From Plectosphaerella cucumerina (Eukaryota > Ascomycota > Sordariomycetes > Glomerellales > Plectosphaerellaceae), in NCBI GenBank assembly GCA_020746995.1, contig JAGPXD010000001.1:7378001-7442000 (forward strand): a DNA stretch of 64,000 nt, in the 5' to 3' direction. This document shows, piece by piece, positions 45,670-57,130 of the stretch. The position numbers and the translations under genes were made by a program. Positions within the stretch are counted from its first letter, which is position 1. Each line of letters starts with the position of its first letter. Below the pieces are notes generated by a model, which did no database searches, was not told the DNA's origin, and saw nothing but the letters and a program-made list of their open reading frames with translations.

Positions 45670-48010
45670 TTATTGAGCGGCCCGTGGCGCCGCTGAGAGG
45701 CCGTTGATGTACGTCATGAGACCGACGCCCAGCAGCACCACCCCGAGCATCGACGCGTACGGCAGCCCTGCCACGAGGTTCTTGTCCTGCATGGCCAGCG
45801 CGCCCGTTCCCGCCGTCATTGGCGTAATCGTGTTGGCCCTCGACAGCGTCGGCTTGTCGCTGGGATCTTCCCGGGTGGCGGTCTCCTCTTGCGCGGGAGC
45901 CGGCGTAGGGATATCCTCCACCGCGTCCTCGGCCGCGGCATTCTGCATGATCGCTTGCTCCCGAGCGGCCTCGCTGCGGCTCCGCCCGCGGCGTCTCGAC
46001 CTCGACCGGCTCTTCTCACGCGCTGCAGCTTCCCGCGCCTCCTCATCCTGCCGGATCTTGAGCACCATCTGCGCCAGCGACGCGCGGTCCGCATCCCTCT
46101 CGGCCTCGGCCTTTTCACACCGCTCCCGCCACGCCTCCATCTGCTGTCTCATGCCTTGCATCTCTGCAACCATAACGTCCATCTTGACCTGGAACTGCGC
46201 GGCCACCGTCTCGATGGTCTCCGTGTCATCGGTCGGGGCCTTGTCGTCGGCATCGGCGTCTGTCATCACGACGTCCTCGGCGACTGTGGGTTCTGCCGCC
46301 TCTAGGGGCGGCTCGAAAGCCTTCTCGAGCGTCTCTGAGTTGCTCGCCTCGGCCGCATCTTGTGCCTCCTTGGCGACGGCACTGTCCTCCAACCGCCGGG
46401 CGAGCTCTTCAGCCAGCTCTCGCGCCTCCTTTTCTTGCACAAGCCGGAGCTCGAGATCCTTCATCTTCTGGCCTTGCGTGTCGAGGTCTCGCTTGGCGTT
46501 GTTCAGAAGCTCCGTCAGCTGGATGATCTGGTGCATGTTGTCTGAGCGGACGGGCGAGCCGTTGTTCGGGTGCGACTTGGGTCGCTCTGTCGTGCCGCGC
46601 TTCAGGGAAGGCACGTCCGGCTTCTCGGGCAGGGGCTGCTGTGGGGGCGGCGCTGGCGGATCGGAGAACCTGGCCTTGGGGTCGGTTCGAAAGGGCAGCG
46701 CGCTGCCGTTGGGGAGTTGCCTTGGTGGCTCGGGGGCCTCGGGCTTGTCGGTGTCCTTGACGTCCTCCTTGGAAAGCAGCGTCTTGATAAATTGACCGGT
46801 CCTGCCGAGATCCTGAGATTGGAGCCTGGCGTTGCGCATTTCCGACTACCGGGGATTAGTACGGTGATTGGGAGCATAGATAGAGCAAACTTACGTGGAG
46901 GCGCTTCACAATGTGATCGGCCGTGACCGAGTTGAGAATGAAACCCTGGCGGCCAGGCATGCCGTTCATCTGTGCAGCGGCAACGTTGGCAACGGGCATC
47001 GCCCTGCCGTTGCCGGTCATGGAGGTGTTGCTTCCTTGCCTGCCCCTGAAAGGTATGCCGTTCTGCTGGGATCCCATCATGGAGCCGCCGTTGGCCGGGT
47101 CGAGGTCGCCAAAGTTCATGTCCAGAACGTTGCTGGACGGGCTCACGAAGCCGGCGTGCTCGACCTTGGCGGCCACCTTGTGATGAACGACAGTCTTCTG
47201 GTCCTCGCTGACGATGTCGATACCGAGCTCAAGGTGATCACCTGTCTGCAGCTCGTGGGGTTCGGACTCCCGGTTTTCCTGCGATAGACGCGTTCCGTTG
47301 ACAAATGTCCCGTTGGAGGACTTGACGTCACGGATGAAGATTTTGCCCATGCGGTCGGCCCAGATCTCGGCATGCTGCCTCGACAGCACCTTGCTGTCGA
47401 AGAAACCATTGGCTGGAGTGGGTATTGTTTTTTGGTTGGTCTGGCGGCCGATACGAAGGCTATCGGGATAAAAGGGCACGCCGATGGTCTTCCGCTCAAA
47501 GGTGCCGTTGAGGGAGAGCAGGTGGAGGACGGGTTGACTCGACGGCATGCCCTCGGCGCCAGGTCGGACGCCCATGCCTTGTTGAGGTACCATCTGGGGC
47601 TGGACGGGTGAAGGCTGCAGGGCGGAGCCGTTCATGCCGTTGACGGGCGTGTGGCCGCCGGCGATTCGACCCATTTCGGCGGGGCCCTCGCCTTTTCCCG
47701 TGGGCCATGGTGCCTTGGCCTGAGGTCTTTTTCGTGGACCGGTGCTAGACCACGTGCTCATGTCCGAGTTTGTGGACGACGGGGTGCCATTTGGCTGTGA
47801 TGCGTTGGTAGCGACGGTCGTGGTGGATGAGGCCGATGAGGTCGAGGAGATGGATGAGGATGAGTTGCTGCGCTGCATGGGTTTGCGAGGCATGAAGATG
47901 CCTCTCACGTCTTCGGTGTTCATCGAGTTGACGTTCTGGGGACCGTCAATATTCCATGCCGCCGAGCGGTTCAGCTGCTGGAAGGAAGGGGGGTTTGCGA
48001 CCGCCGTCAT
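45670..48010 (-). CDS. pro45: FHA-domain, coiled-coil, tail-anchored STRIPAK subunit (PRO45/HAM-4/SLMAP-like)
   Basis: Homologue by architecture of the STRIPAK phosphatase-kinase complex component known as PRO45 in Sordaria, HAM-4 in Neurospora and SLMAP in animals; those proteins sit at ER, nuclear-envelope or mitochondrial membranes and are needed for hyphal fusion and fruiting. Two exons on the minus strand: 48010-46895 and 46845-45670, with a 49-nt intron (phase 0, GTAAGT, branch TACTAAT), 763 residues. Residues 1-160 are disordered. The FHA domain is about 161-270 with RIGR (186-189), SRQHAEIW (210-217) and SSNGTFVNG (231-239), the phosphothreonine-binding loops. From about 373 a long acidic/basic coiled coil (EMRNARLQSQDLGRTGQF, then Glu/Ala/Arg-rich heptads) runs to residue 700. 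The C-terminal YASMLGVVLLGVGLMTYI is a tail-anchor span followed by a ten-residue tail. The other fungal candidates, Far9/Far10-type proteins, belong to the same family. Confidence 0.92.
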
Positions 48011-49312
48011 GGGGAGATGCCGTCGGTGAGAGCAGGTGGAGTGGTGAGATAAGGTGGGAGTGGCCGTGCTAGTGACGGACGCACGGGTTCGTCGCGGCGG
48101 AGGGCAGTCACGCGTCGTGTGAATGCGAGGCCTGGCAGGAGGACCTTTCGCGACGCGAGACGGGTCAACGATGCCGCGCCAGTCAATCGGATAGGTTTGT
48201 TGGTCGAGTCTGAGGGGATCTAAAGGTTTCGGCTGAAGATTCTCGGGTGTGCCCTAGAAAGGAGAGGGGCTCTGTCAGATGAGGTGGTCGAGGAGGAAAA
48301 AAGATGGTGGATGGCTGGGTGGTCGGTCGGTCGGATCAATCGAGGACGGCCAAGGTCGCGGCCCGCCACGGTCGGGGAATGCGGGCCTTTGGGGGTCGAC
48401 TCGATGGAGGAGGCCGGGAAGACGTACTGGACGATGAACAATCGTACGGCAACTGGCAGATCGAGCGCACAGCGGGCACGCGAGGAGGGCGAGGCTCGAG
48501 GATGATGGGGGCCTCTTGGTAGAGGAAGCGGAGGATGTTTGGAAAGCGACCGACCGGGCGACGTTGGTTTCTGGCGGCTGCACCAGTCAGTCGTCTCCTG
48601 AGGACACTGACGGGTGGTGCTGGTGCTGTGCTGGTGCTGTGCTCGTGCTGCCAGCGAGCAGGGCTGCCCATCTTTCCTGCCGTCTGGCTGGCTGGCTTGC
48701 CCAGGGCGGGCGCTCCTTCCACTCTGGCTGGTTCTCGCTAGGCCTAGTTAGCGCTACGCACAGACCAGGTTCTGCTTGCCGGCCAATGGCCAATGAACGT
48801 GCTCGGACCCGAGACGAGTGAAGGGGTCCTCGCCGCACGGTCCAATGTCACCTTTTTTTGGAGCATCTCTCAGAAGAAGTGTTGCACACATCAGCGATAC
48901 AGACGTTGAATCTCGGTTTTTAGTAATGATTCTGCTGGGACTTAACCTGCTGTCTTGTCGACCTAGTTTGCGTGAACCGATGTCTCTTGATTCAGTGAAG
49001 AGCGTTCTCCATCAGCTCCTCACGTGACACACTCGTGGCTGATGTCATTCGTCAAACGTCGGGCACCAGACGTGTCCTCGAGCTTGGCCCGTGCGTTGGA
49101 TGACAGAAAGCTCGACACGTGACGTGGGGATGGCAGTGACTGAATGTGGGGACGGGACCTGAGGAAAGCTCCCCGTCCCGAAATGATTTCCCGAAGAACA
49201 CCCAGATCTCTCTCGTCAAGACCTGCGATAACTTGGTGATTGAGCTTCCGAGGTTGTTTAGCCCTGTCGATCCTACCACGTCCTCCACGCTCCTCGTCGT
49301 ACTCTCGTCAAT
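48011..49312. other. Divergent promoter region between FHA and Mgr2 genes
   Basis: Minus-strand side (48011-48700) is pyrimidine-rich in the transcript sense and likely the 5' UTR of the FHA gene. No gene supported. Confidence 0.55.
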
Positions 49313-49868
49313 ATGCCTCCTCTGCCTTCGAGTGCACAGGGCCAGCATGGTCCCTCCAATATTGACAAGCGTACGGCTGTCTCATGCCCCGGCAAGCAGT
49401 GCCATCCGCTAACAAAATCGCAGTTAAGATGGGAGCCATCATGGGCGGCAGTATGCGCCTACCCCTTCTTACCTGGCCCATGGCGTTGTGCTGACTTTCT
49501 GTGTAGCTGTTGGTGCCATCATGGGCTTCGTCTTTGGTATGTCTGTCGCGCGACTTCTGTAAAGAGGTATACCACTAACATCAGGCGATCCAGGCACGGT
49601 CAACATCTTCCGATACGGCGCCGGCCCGAACGGTATCATGCGAACGCTGGGACAGTACATGGCGGGTTCCGGCGCGACCTTTGGGTACACTCCCTCCCGA
49701 CGTGCTCGGTCAACAGAAGTGGGTGGCTAACAAGCGTCCAGGTTCTTCATGTCCATCGGCAGCGTGATCCGATCCGACTCTGCGTCTCCTGTCATGACGG
49801 AGCTGTACCGCAGCCGCCAGAGGCGGCCGTTCATCATCGAGCCCCCTACGAACTACCGTCGGTCGTAG
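49313..49868 (+). CDS. MGR2: Mgr2/Romo1 mitochondrial inner-membrane protein (TIM23-associated)
   Basis: Yeast Mgr2 is a small subunit of the TIM23 presequence translocase that gates lateral release of preproteins; animal Romo1 is the homologue. Five exons: 49313-49370, 49424-49450, 49507-49536, 49594-49684 and 49742-49868, giving 110 residues, with introns of 50-57 nt in phases 1,1,1,2. The N-terminus MPPLPSSAQGQHGPSNIDKL is hydrophilic. Two membrane hairpin segments follow: KMGAIMGGTVGAIMGFVFG with small-residue packing, and GQYMAGSGATFGFFMSIGSV, separated by the invariant TVNIFRYGAGPNGIMRTL loop. The C-terminus after VIRSD is a fungal extension of about 28 residues. Exons 2 and 3 are only 27 and 30 nt, which is why the gene is invisible as one open frame. 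An alternative acceptor at 49584 would add three residues. Confidence 0.95.
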
Positions 49869-52764
49869 GCGCCGCTTTCTCGAAAATGCCAAATCAAACC
49901 TGCTGCAACAGGTCCTGTACATCATCACCAAGAGCCAGCCCGCGTACGGTGGCTCCGGCGTCGAGGGGTCGTTGCTTAGCTCACAGGCCGCCACGGCGCA
50001 TGTGTATATTAGGGAGATGTAAGAAGAAGCATCATGACTGGACGATTTCGGAGAAAAAAGAGAGTGTTTGCACATTGCCTCTTGACATTTGGGATGCGGC
50101 GCAGGCCATGTGTGTGTCTGGTTGTCTGGCTTGTCCGGCTTGTCCGGTCTCGATCGAGCCCATGATCAGGTTCCGGGGCCGGTCGAACGCTTCGAGCTGG
50201 GAGAGGAGTGTCAGATGGCATGGGAGCCGTCACCTCGAAGGAGAAGACAAGAACCCGCAGAGGATTGCACCGGCATGGCTCCAGAGTCACGACCCGGGCA
50301 TCAAGCCCTGACTGGAAAGCAGGGCTATTCAGGCTGTTTCTTGACACATACCGTGATGGGTTAGAATGGGTCAACATGCAACCGGCCACCCTTACAAGTA
50401 CACCGACCCAGCAGCGCCAAGCCGCACAGCAGAGGCTCGATTATCGGAAGACAACGAGCAGGGCAGGCAACTCGCCGTCAGCCTGCACCTGCACTAGTGC
50501 GATTTACGGCCTGGACTCATGCTCGGATGACGAGACCTTGTCGGCGTGAGCATTGGTCCACCCTTTTGCGTCTGTACATACCGCTCCTCAATGACGCCGG
50601 TTGACGAAGGGGGGCCATCAAGTCCCCTGACAGATGACGGTGTGTCCGCAGAGCTGGGTCTTCCGTCCGAGATCATCCGAGACTTCAGCGGGCCGTCACG
50701 ATGATTGATGGAGACGAGCTCAAGAATTTCACGTGGATCCCGCCGGTCATGCTCGGCGCAGTACTCGCCCGAGATGCGGTGCTCGCCCGAGGTGCAGAAC
50801 GAAGTTGTTCAAGCACGAGGAGATTGTGGAGATGGCTCAGGCCGCCTGGCCATGTTCCCCGGACAGAGGATGATTTAGGTCGAGGCAAGAAAGTGATGGA
50901 GACGGAGGGGAGATCGACCGGGCTTCTCCAGACTTCTCCAGAGAAAGGCCTGCGCAAGTGGCTAGCAACCCATTTCCCCAGACGGGACGGGCTGTTCGGC
51001 TTCTCTGAGGCGCGCTGCCGCCATTCCCTCTGGCGGTTTTTAGGTACCTCATGGGCTGCTGCAGCCGTGTCAGTGGGCGGCGCAAATGCCTGCCTGCCTG
51101 GCAAGACATCCCGATAGCTGTGCAAGGGTCCAGACAAAGCAGGCCTCGCGGATCAAGCATCGCGGCCCACGGCGCGGAGGATGCTCGACAGTGGCGAATC
51201 AGCGCCAACCAAGGCCGCGGCCAAAACCGACGCCATCCCCGGCGGAGCAGATGGACCACTTTCTCCCGTGGACTGGGGGGAACTTGTACGTCCCCTCTTC
51301 CTCCTCATTTTCCACTGGCCCCCCTGTCTTTCCGACGGGTGTTGTTTGGTGGAAGCGTGCTGCACATCCCGGATCAGGGGGGATGCTACAGCAATGCTCT
51401 CGCACCACCCATAACGCGCGCGCAGTCGAAGGGTCGCATCTCCGCCCGCGGTCCCTGAGGAGGGTGCAGTGGTTACTGGTGAGGTAGCACTGGCGGCAGC
51501 GAGGTTCCGTGGCCGCAAGCGAAGCATGGCATGACAGGACAAGGCACGTTGTTCCTACGAGTGTTCCCTGGGACGCAACTCGAACTTCAACGACAGTCGT
51601 TAGGAGCATCATCGCATCATGTTGCTCAAAGACTCAGCCTTATGCCCTGCTAACAACCGTCGGCTCTTCCCCCTTCCCAGCTTCCCGACAGCCACTGGGT
51701 CCATCCGCAACAAGCCATCGATGACCTCCAGGCTCTTCTGCCTCTCACTTTCGCCAGGGCTCCCCTTCGCGCCGAGCAACCTTGGTTCGGCAGCCGGCCG
51801 CCAAGGTGGTCTTCGGTATTGCTCCCCTGGACTCCGCCACGCCGACAAATCAGCGCTCGAGAAAGCCTACGCGCTTGGCGGCATCACCTGGCCGCCGGAG
51901 TGCGAATATGAGATTCCCGAGCGAGCCATCGAACGGCCAGGAAGCCACTGCACTTGGAGAGGAGGGGCGCCCGCCCGCTCAAGTTCGAGTTTGGGGAAGT
52001 AATCGCCCGGTTAAAGGAGACGGGTCATGCGCGGCTCCGGGCCTTCGCACCTCTCTGAGCCTAGGCAGAAGGCAGCAAGGCAGGGGTGGTAGTGAAGAGT
52101 CCATGACTGAAGGAAGAACGAGTCCGCATCGCTTGGTATGCACTCTGTGTACTCGTACTGGTACCAGTATTGTGCCTCCGACCCAGCAACCCCGATGGTT
52201 CATCACCACGAGCAGCAGTGCATTCAAGCGAGCCGAGGGCGCCCGAGGACCCCTGCCACACCCATCAGGGGCCTCCTGGTGCAGCCATGATGGTGCTCCC
52301 TCGCTCGCACTCTGCCAGTGACAAGATGACTTCACCTCTATCCACCCTCCACCCCTCCACCTTCCCCCCCGGCTCGCAGAAGCATGCAGCACACCTGCAG
52401 GACGTGTTACCCCTCAAAAGCCCTTCTCGTCACCCGATCTGGGGGAGGCGAAATTTCCCAAAGTTGGGGAACCCTGCCCTGGCCTGTCCGTCCTGTCCTG
52501 GGCGACCACCGGCCCTCCCTCCCACCCCTGGTCTGGCCCTCCATGCATCATGGGCCGAGCAGAGCATCTGATGTTTTCCTCCGTTGGGTTGCTGCCCTGC
52601 CTCTCTACGGCTCTGTCCGAGCATCTCTGTCCCCCGCCACGGATTCCATATCAGATGCTTGCCTCCCCCGTCGGCCTTCCCCGTCGGCCTCCCTCCCGTC
52701 CCGGCCTCTCCCAGCCGTCACAGCAGCCACAATTCAGTAGTCTGGATGATAAACCCTCTCAACC
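49869..52764. other. 2.9-kb intergenic region
   Basis: No supported gene. A 14-bp perfect palindrome lies at 52156-52169. The frames seen (up to about 180 codons) have no domain features. The right part is C/T-rich, a probable leader for the transcription factor gene. Confidence 0.5.
52156..52169. repeat. 14-bp perfect palindrome TACTGGTACCAGTA
   Basis: Identical to its own reverse complement; about 600 bp before the transcription factor ATG. Could be a dimeric factor site; function unproven. Confidence 0.7.
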
Positions 52765-55096
52765 ATGCTGAACACCAGACCTGAACAGGATGGGGACGTC
52801 CAACAGCAACAGCAGCAGGCCCAATCGTTCCAGGAGCGTATGATGCTTTACGCGAAGCCCATCCAGCCAAAGCCTGTCAAGAGCAGGTCGAGAGCAGGTG
52901 AGTTTACCGAGTCAATGCCTTCCTTTCCCAATGCCGACCGATGCTGACATTGGAGCCTAGGATGCAAATACTGGTGAGACATACTGCCCAATGCTTGCAT
53001 CGTACTCCTACTGACTTCGCCCTTCTAGTCGTGACAAGGTTCGAGATGACTACCACAAGCATGCAATGACCATCTTACCAACCCCATTCTAGCGGAAAAA
53101 GTGCTCCGAGGACAAGCCGCGGTGTGCACGGTGCATCCAGTTTGGCGTCGAGTGCGTCTACGAGCCCATCAAAAAGCGCAAGAAGCGCACCACAAAGTTC
53201 ACCGTTCCCTCCCCACCCGACGGCGCCTTCGCCACCTCTCCCGAGACGGAGGCAACTGGGACCCTCGCCTTCCACTATGGTCATGGCCAGGCAAATGCCG
53301 ACGCTCATGAAGGCTCGGCGGCGCAGATGGACTCGTGGGCTGCCATGGGCGCCGATGCCTCAATGTCCGACTCGACTGTCACCACCTCCCCTTCGCTGCT
53401 CGGCTTCGACGACGGCCTTGTCGGCGAGAATACATATCAACTGGTGCCCACGCCATTTGAGCTCTCGGGCCCTATGTGCGGCACGCAGGCCGAGGTGATC
53501 CCGTCGTTGGCGTGGAGCCCTGGTATCGACGAGGATCTTCTCCCGTGGCCGTACCTGTCTGGCTCCGTCATGTGGGATGAGCAAATGGTGGCACCCCAGT
53601 TCATGGGCCAGAACATGGCCGACTCGACCTCACAGCTCGACCTCAACGTCATGGGCTGGATGACGGCGCCATCCCCGCTCTCCGGGGGGGCGGTACAGAC
53701 CTTTGGGAGCCACGTCCAACAGCAGCAGCAGCAGCGACAGCCTCCCCGTTCACGGTCTCTCGATCAAGACGTCCTCCTAGATCACTTCCGAAACTCAATC
53801 GTCCTCAGCCAGTCAATGGGCACGGGCGATCCCGTTGTGCGCTTCATCGTACCCCTTAGCTACAGCAGCAATGTCGTGCGCTCTGCCGCCTCAGCACTGG
53901 CTGGCGCTCATCTCGCCCGAGCAGGTACGCATGGAGACATTGACCATGCCTTGCACCACGAACAGGCGCTTGGCTACATCTTGTCGCGGGCGCCTGCACA
54001 GGACGTCCGGGATCTGGAACATACTCTGGCAGCGTTGCTCTTGCTGTTGCACTACGAGGTGGTGAGTACACCCGAAGAGGGATGAAGCGACCTTACTGAC
54101 AGTTCGAAGACGGTGCAGAGAGGACACGCAAACCTAGTTGCGCAACACCTGAGCCAAGCCTGGCAGCTCCTGGAGCTGCCGCTGGCCAGTGATCTGCCCA
54201 GCCGCTTCATGTTGGAGCAAGTAAGTCAAAGGAATCTCTATGACACTGGAACCATGATACTGATAATCCAGGCCTTCGGGTACTTCGACTCCTTAAACGC
54301 CCTCTCTTCCAACGCCGCTCTCGTATCTCCCCCGTCTTTCGCTTCCGACATGTCGCCGGGCGACTCTCCCATGGGTCTCGCCTCCTCTCTCCTCCCGATG
54401 ATACGACGTCTTGCGAACCTTGGTCAAGGCGCTCCCTCACCCCGAACTCCAGAATACGCCGAACACGACGCTGCGCGGGCCTCTGTCGAACAGTCGCTTA
54501 TGGCATGGGAGCCACCCCTGCCACCCGGATACACGCTTGTCAATCGCGTCGTTGATGGGCCTGAGAACGCGCCGGAGATGGAGGTGGCAGCTGTGCGGTC
54601 GGCGGCCAGCAGGGGCCTGGCGCTCAAGCAGGCAGCGCTCACTTTCCTTCACCGCTGTGTGGGTGGGCACGCGCCAGGGAGCGAGCCGGTGCAGAGGCAC
54701 GCGCGGGCGGCACTCTGGCACTGCGTCGCTGCGGCAACGTCCCCGTACGCCGCGGCTGTCGCGAACGAGGCTGCGGCGGGTGCCCCTGGGCAAACGGGCG
54801 AGATGAGTCGGAGCCAAGCATGCGACTTGCGCAGTGGGACGGGAGCAGGCTTGCTTTGGCCGCTATTCGTGTCATCGCTTGAGGCGGGCGAGGGACGGGA
54901 CCGGGGCATGGCCAGACAGGCGTTCGCGGCACTAGAGGGGCTCAAGGGTGTTGTGAACGCGGGCAAGGCATGGGAGGTGGTCCTCGAGGTGTGGCGCCGG
55001 AAAGACCTGGCCAAGGCAGGCGGAGGTCTAGATATTGGCGGTATGGGGTGGACGAGAGTCGCGAAAGAGATGGGATTGGAGATTGTGTTTGGATAG
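52765..55096 (+). CDS. Zn(II)2Cys6 transcription factor with Fungal_trans_2-type domain
   Basis: A nuclear DNA-binding regulator of unknown targets. Exons: 52765-52897, 52961-52973, 53029-53038, 53093-54061, 54119-54220 and 54272-55096, giving 683 residues. Two micro-exons of 13 and 10 nt build the zinc cluster: Cys46-x2-Cys49-x6-Cys56-x6-Cys63-x2-Cys66-x6-Cys73, a perfect C6 pattern, followed by the basic linker EPIKKRKKRTTK. The intron after the 10-nt exon uses a weak donor (GTTCGA) but the reading frame and cysteine spacing need it. An acidic and Gln-rich segment spans about 90-300. From about 300 comes the helical fungal-specific domain, with HEQALGYILSRAP and DLEHTLAALLLLLHYEV. The acceptor before RGHANLVAQHLSQAW may be 54119 or, nine bases earlier, 54110. 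The C-terminus ends EMGLEIVFG. It lies just upstream of a tRNA-Lys and an SDR gene; no regulatory link is shown. Confidence 0.9.
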
Positions 55097-55247
55097 ATGT
55101 TTAAAGATAAGAAGAGGGAAAGATGACTCAAATTTAAACTATTCGAGGGGGTCGTGATGTCCTGGATAGTGATGGATGAGGACGAGTCAGGGACGCATGT
55201 CAAGCCTACTTAATCACAATAACTGAAAGGCATTTCAACAACTAGCC

Positions 55248-55333
55248 GCCCGGCTAGCTCAATCGGTAGAGCGTGAGACTCTTACCAAAGAGTACACATC
55301 TCAAGGTTGTGGGTTCGACCCCCACGTCGGGCT
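55248..55333 (+). tRNA. tRNA-Lys (anticodon CTT) with 13-nt intron
   Basis: 86-nt gene. The acceptor stem is GCCCGGC/GTCGGGC with one G-T pair. The D-arm is TAGCTCAATCGGTAGAGC and the anticodon stem TGAGA/TCTCA. The loop CTCTTA-A is interrupted after position 37 by the intron 55285-55297 (CCAAAGAGTACAC). The T-arm is GTGGGTTCGACCCCCAC and the discriminator T33-type. The intron carries AAGAG, which can pair with the CTCTT anticodon region as expected for eukaryotic nuclear tRNA splicing. Mature length is 73 nt. Confidence 0.97.
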
Positions 55334-56039
55334 CAATTCCTGACGTTCCTCATCATGAGATTCACACGATGTTCATTTTTTGTTTTCTTACTTCCCTCTA
55401 CCTGATCTGCCGTCTATCACTACCCGGCGGAGACTTGGTTGCATTTTCTTTTCCCCACCCTTGCCATTTGCCATTTGAAGACGCAGTCAGCACAGCCGGC
55501 GGCAAGCCCCAGCCACCCAAATCCAAGCGATCGGCATCTCATCTCATCCAGGTCTGCATCTTACCCCACACTCGGCCTTGACTTCTCCTCCCCGCCGCCG
55601 GCACTTGGACTTTCGGTGGCCGGCCTCTTCCCACTCTCCGACCGGCCGTATTCGGCTCTTTAAAGTGCTGTGCATCTCTTATTCGTCTTCTTGACCCCTT
55701 ACCCAGTCAATCGCAACCTCGGATCGCTTCGTATCGCCTTCGGATCGGCGAGTCATCTCGCAAAGGCCACTTCATGCAGCGCAGTAGTACTCCAAGCCCC
55801 CTCAAACCGAATGCGAGCTCATTGGCCCCCTGATCGGCGACGGTTACACGGCTTACAGGTCCTCTGCTAGACGGTCGCTGCACTAACAGGAGAAGTATGA
55901 GGGGAAGCTGTCTGATGAACGAGAGATCGGCGGTATAAAGCCTGGCCGGCGTGGCATTCATATTGAGGGCAGACAACACCGCCATCACTCGTCCTCAACA
56001 CTCTCCACCATATCAAACGCACTGCCGCCAACTCCTGCC
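55334..56039. other. Promoter region of the SDR gene
   Basis: No gene supported; contains the TATA box at 55934-55940. Confidence 0.6.
55934..55940 (+). promoter_or_regulatory. TATA box of the SDR gene
   Basis: TATAAAG about 100 bp before the ATG at 56040, at the expected distance for a transcription start near 55970 with a short leader. Confidence 0.6.
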
Positions 56040-56837
56040 ATGTCGTCCCTCTCAGGCAAGACGGTCATCGTAACCGGTTCCGGCGCCGGTCTCGGCCGTG
56101 TCATTGCAAAGACGTACCTCGAGGCTGGTGCCAACGTGGCCATCTGCGACATCAGCGAAGATCGCGTCAAGTCGACAGCTGCCGAATTCGAGCCCTCTCA
56201 CGCGGGTCGTGTGCACTCAGCTGTTGTCGACGTAGCAGACGAGGCGTCAGTCGCCTCGCTTCTGACGTCGACTGTCTCGGCCTTTGGTCGTGTCGACGTG
56301 CTCGTCAACAACGCCGGCATCATGGACTCCTTCGACGGTGTCGCAACCCTCACCAAAGCCACCTGGGACCGTGTCATGGGCGTCAACGCCCTGGGCCCCT
56401 TCCTCGCGTCGCGCGCCGCGGTCAACCAATTCCTCGCCCAGGAGGGAGAAGCCGCTGGCGGCATCATCATCAATATTTCCTCCTCTGCCAGCATCCGCGG
56501 CACTGCCGCCGGCGCAGCCTACACCGCAAGCAAGCACGCTCTTGTCGGCCTGACCAAGAACACGGCTGGCCACTATGGACCTCGCGGCATCTACGCCGTC
56601 GCCCTCTCGCTGGGAGGCATGCCCAACACGGAGATTGCCAAGAGCCAGCCGCCCGAGACGTTCAACATGGAGGGCTTTGGCGTCATGAGGACCACGCTGC
56701 CTGGCTTTGACCCGGAAACTAACGCCGTCGCCCTCGAGGACGTCGCCAAGTACTGTGTCTTCCTGTCGGACCGCAGCATTGCCGCTACTGCCAACGGGAG
56801 CAACATCGTCTTCAACAAGAACTGGCCGACGGCGTAG
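56040..56837 (+). CDS. Classical short-chain dehydrogenase/reductase
   Basis: NAD(P)-dependent oxidoreductase of the classical SDR family; substrate unknown. Single exon, 265 residues. The Rossmann cofactor motif is TGSGAGLG (12-19), with Asp37 after the second strand (VAICDIS), which usually favours NAD(H). Other motifs are VDVAD (64-68), NNAG (90-93), Asn116, the catalytic Ser in INISSSAS (147-149) and Tyr161-x3-Lys165. The tail GSNIVFNKNWPTA replaces the common GGxxxxDGG end, and the region after Tyr-x3-Lys has GMPNTEI in place of the usual PG-x-T motif. No biosynthetic cluster partner is adjacent. It has its own TATA box. Confidence 0.92.
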   Translation: MSSLSGKTVIVTGSGAGLGRVIAKTYLEAGANVAICDISEDRVKSTAAEFEPSHAGRVHSAVVDVADEASVASLLTSTVSAFGRVDVLVNNAGIMDSFDGVATLTKATWDRVMGVNALGPFLASRAAVNQFLAQEGEAAGGIIINISSSASIRGTAAGAAYTASKHALVGLTKNTAGHYGPRGIYAVALSLGGMPNTEIAKSQPPETFNMEGFGVMRTTLPGFDPETNAVALEDVAKYCVFLSDRSIAATANGSNIVFNKNWPTA

Positions 56838-57130
56838 GTGGGCCAGGCTGGAGAGTATGTACTGGGAGAGAAATCAGAGCGAATCGTTCTTCACCATAGC
56901 AGCTTCAAGATGGGAGTTGATGATAATATTCCAGTGAATATCTGTGAGCTACCTATGACAAGACCCGTCGTGAAGCCAGACCAATGAACTCCTGTTTTAT
57001 ATCCCGTGATGCAAAAGGAGTGATTAGATTACCCGAACTCGATGCGTTGCCCGTGTATTGCAGTCTGCGTGGCCGAAAAGAATCCATGCGTGTGCGGAAA
57101 TGTCCGCGATGATGAGGCGAGGCCGCTCTC

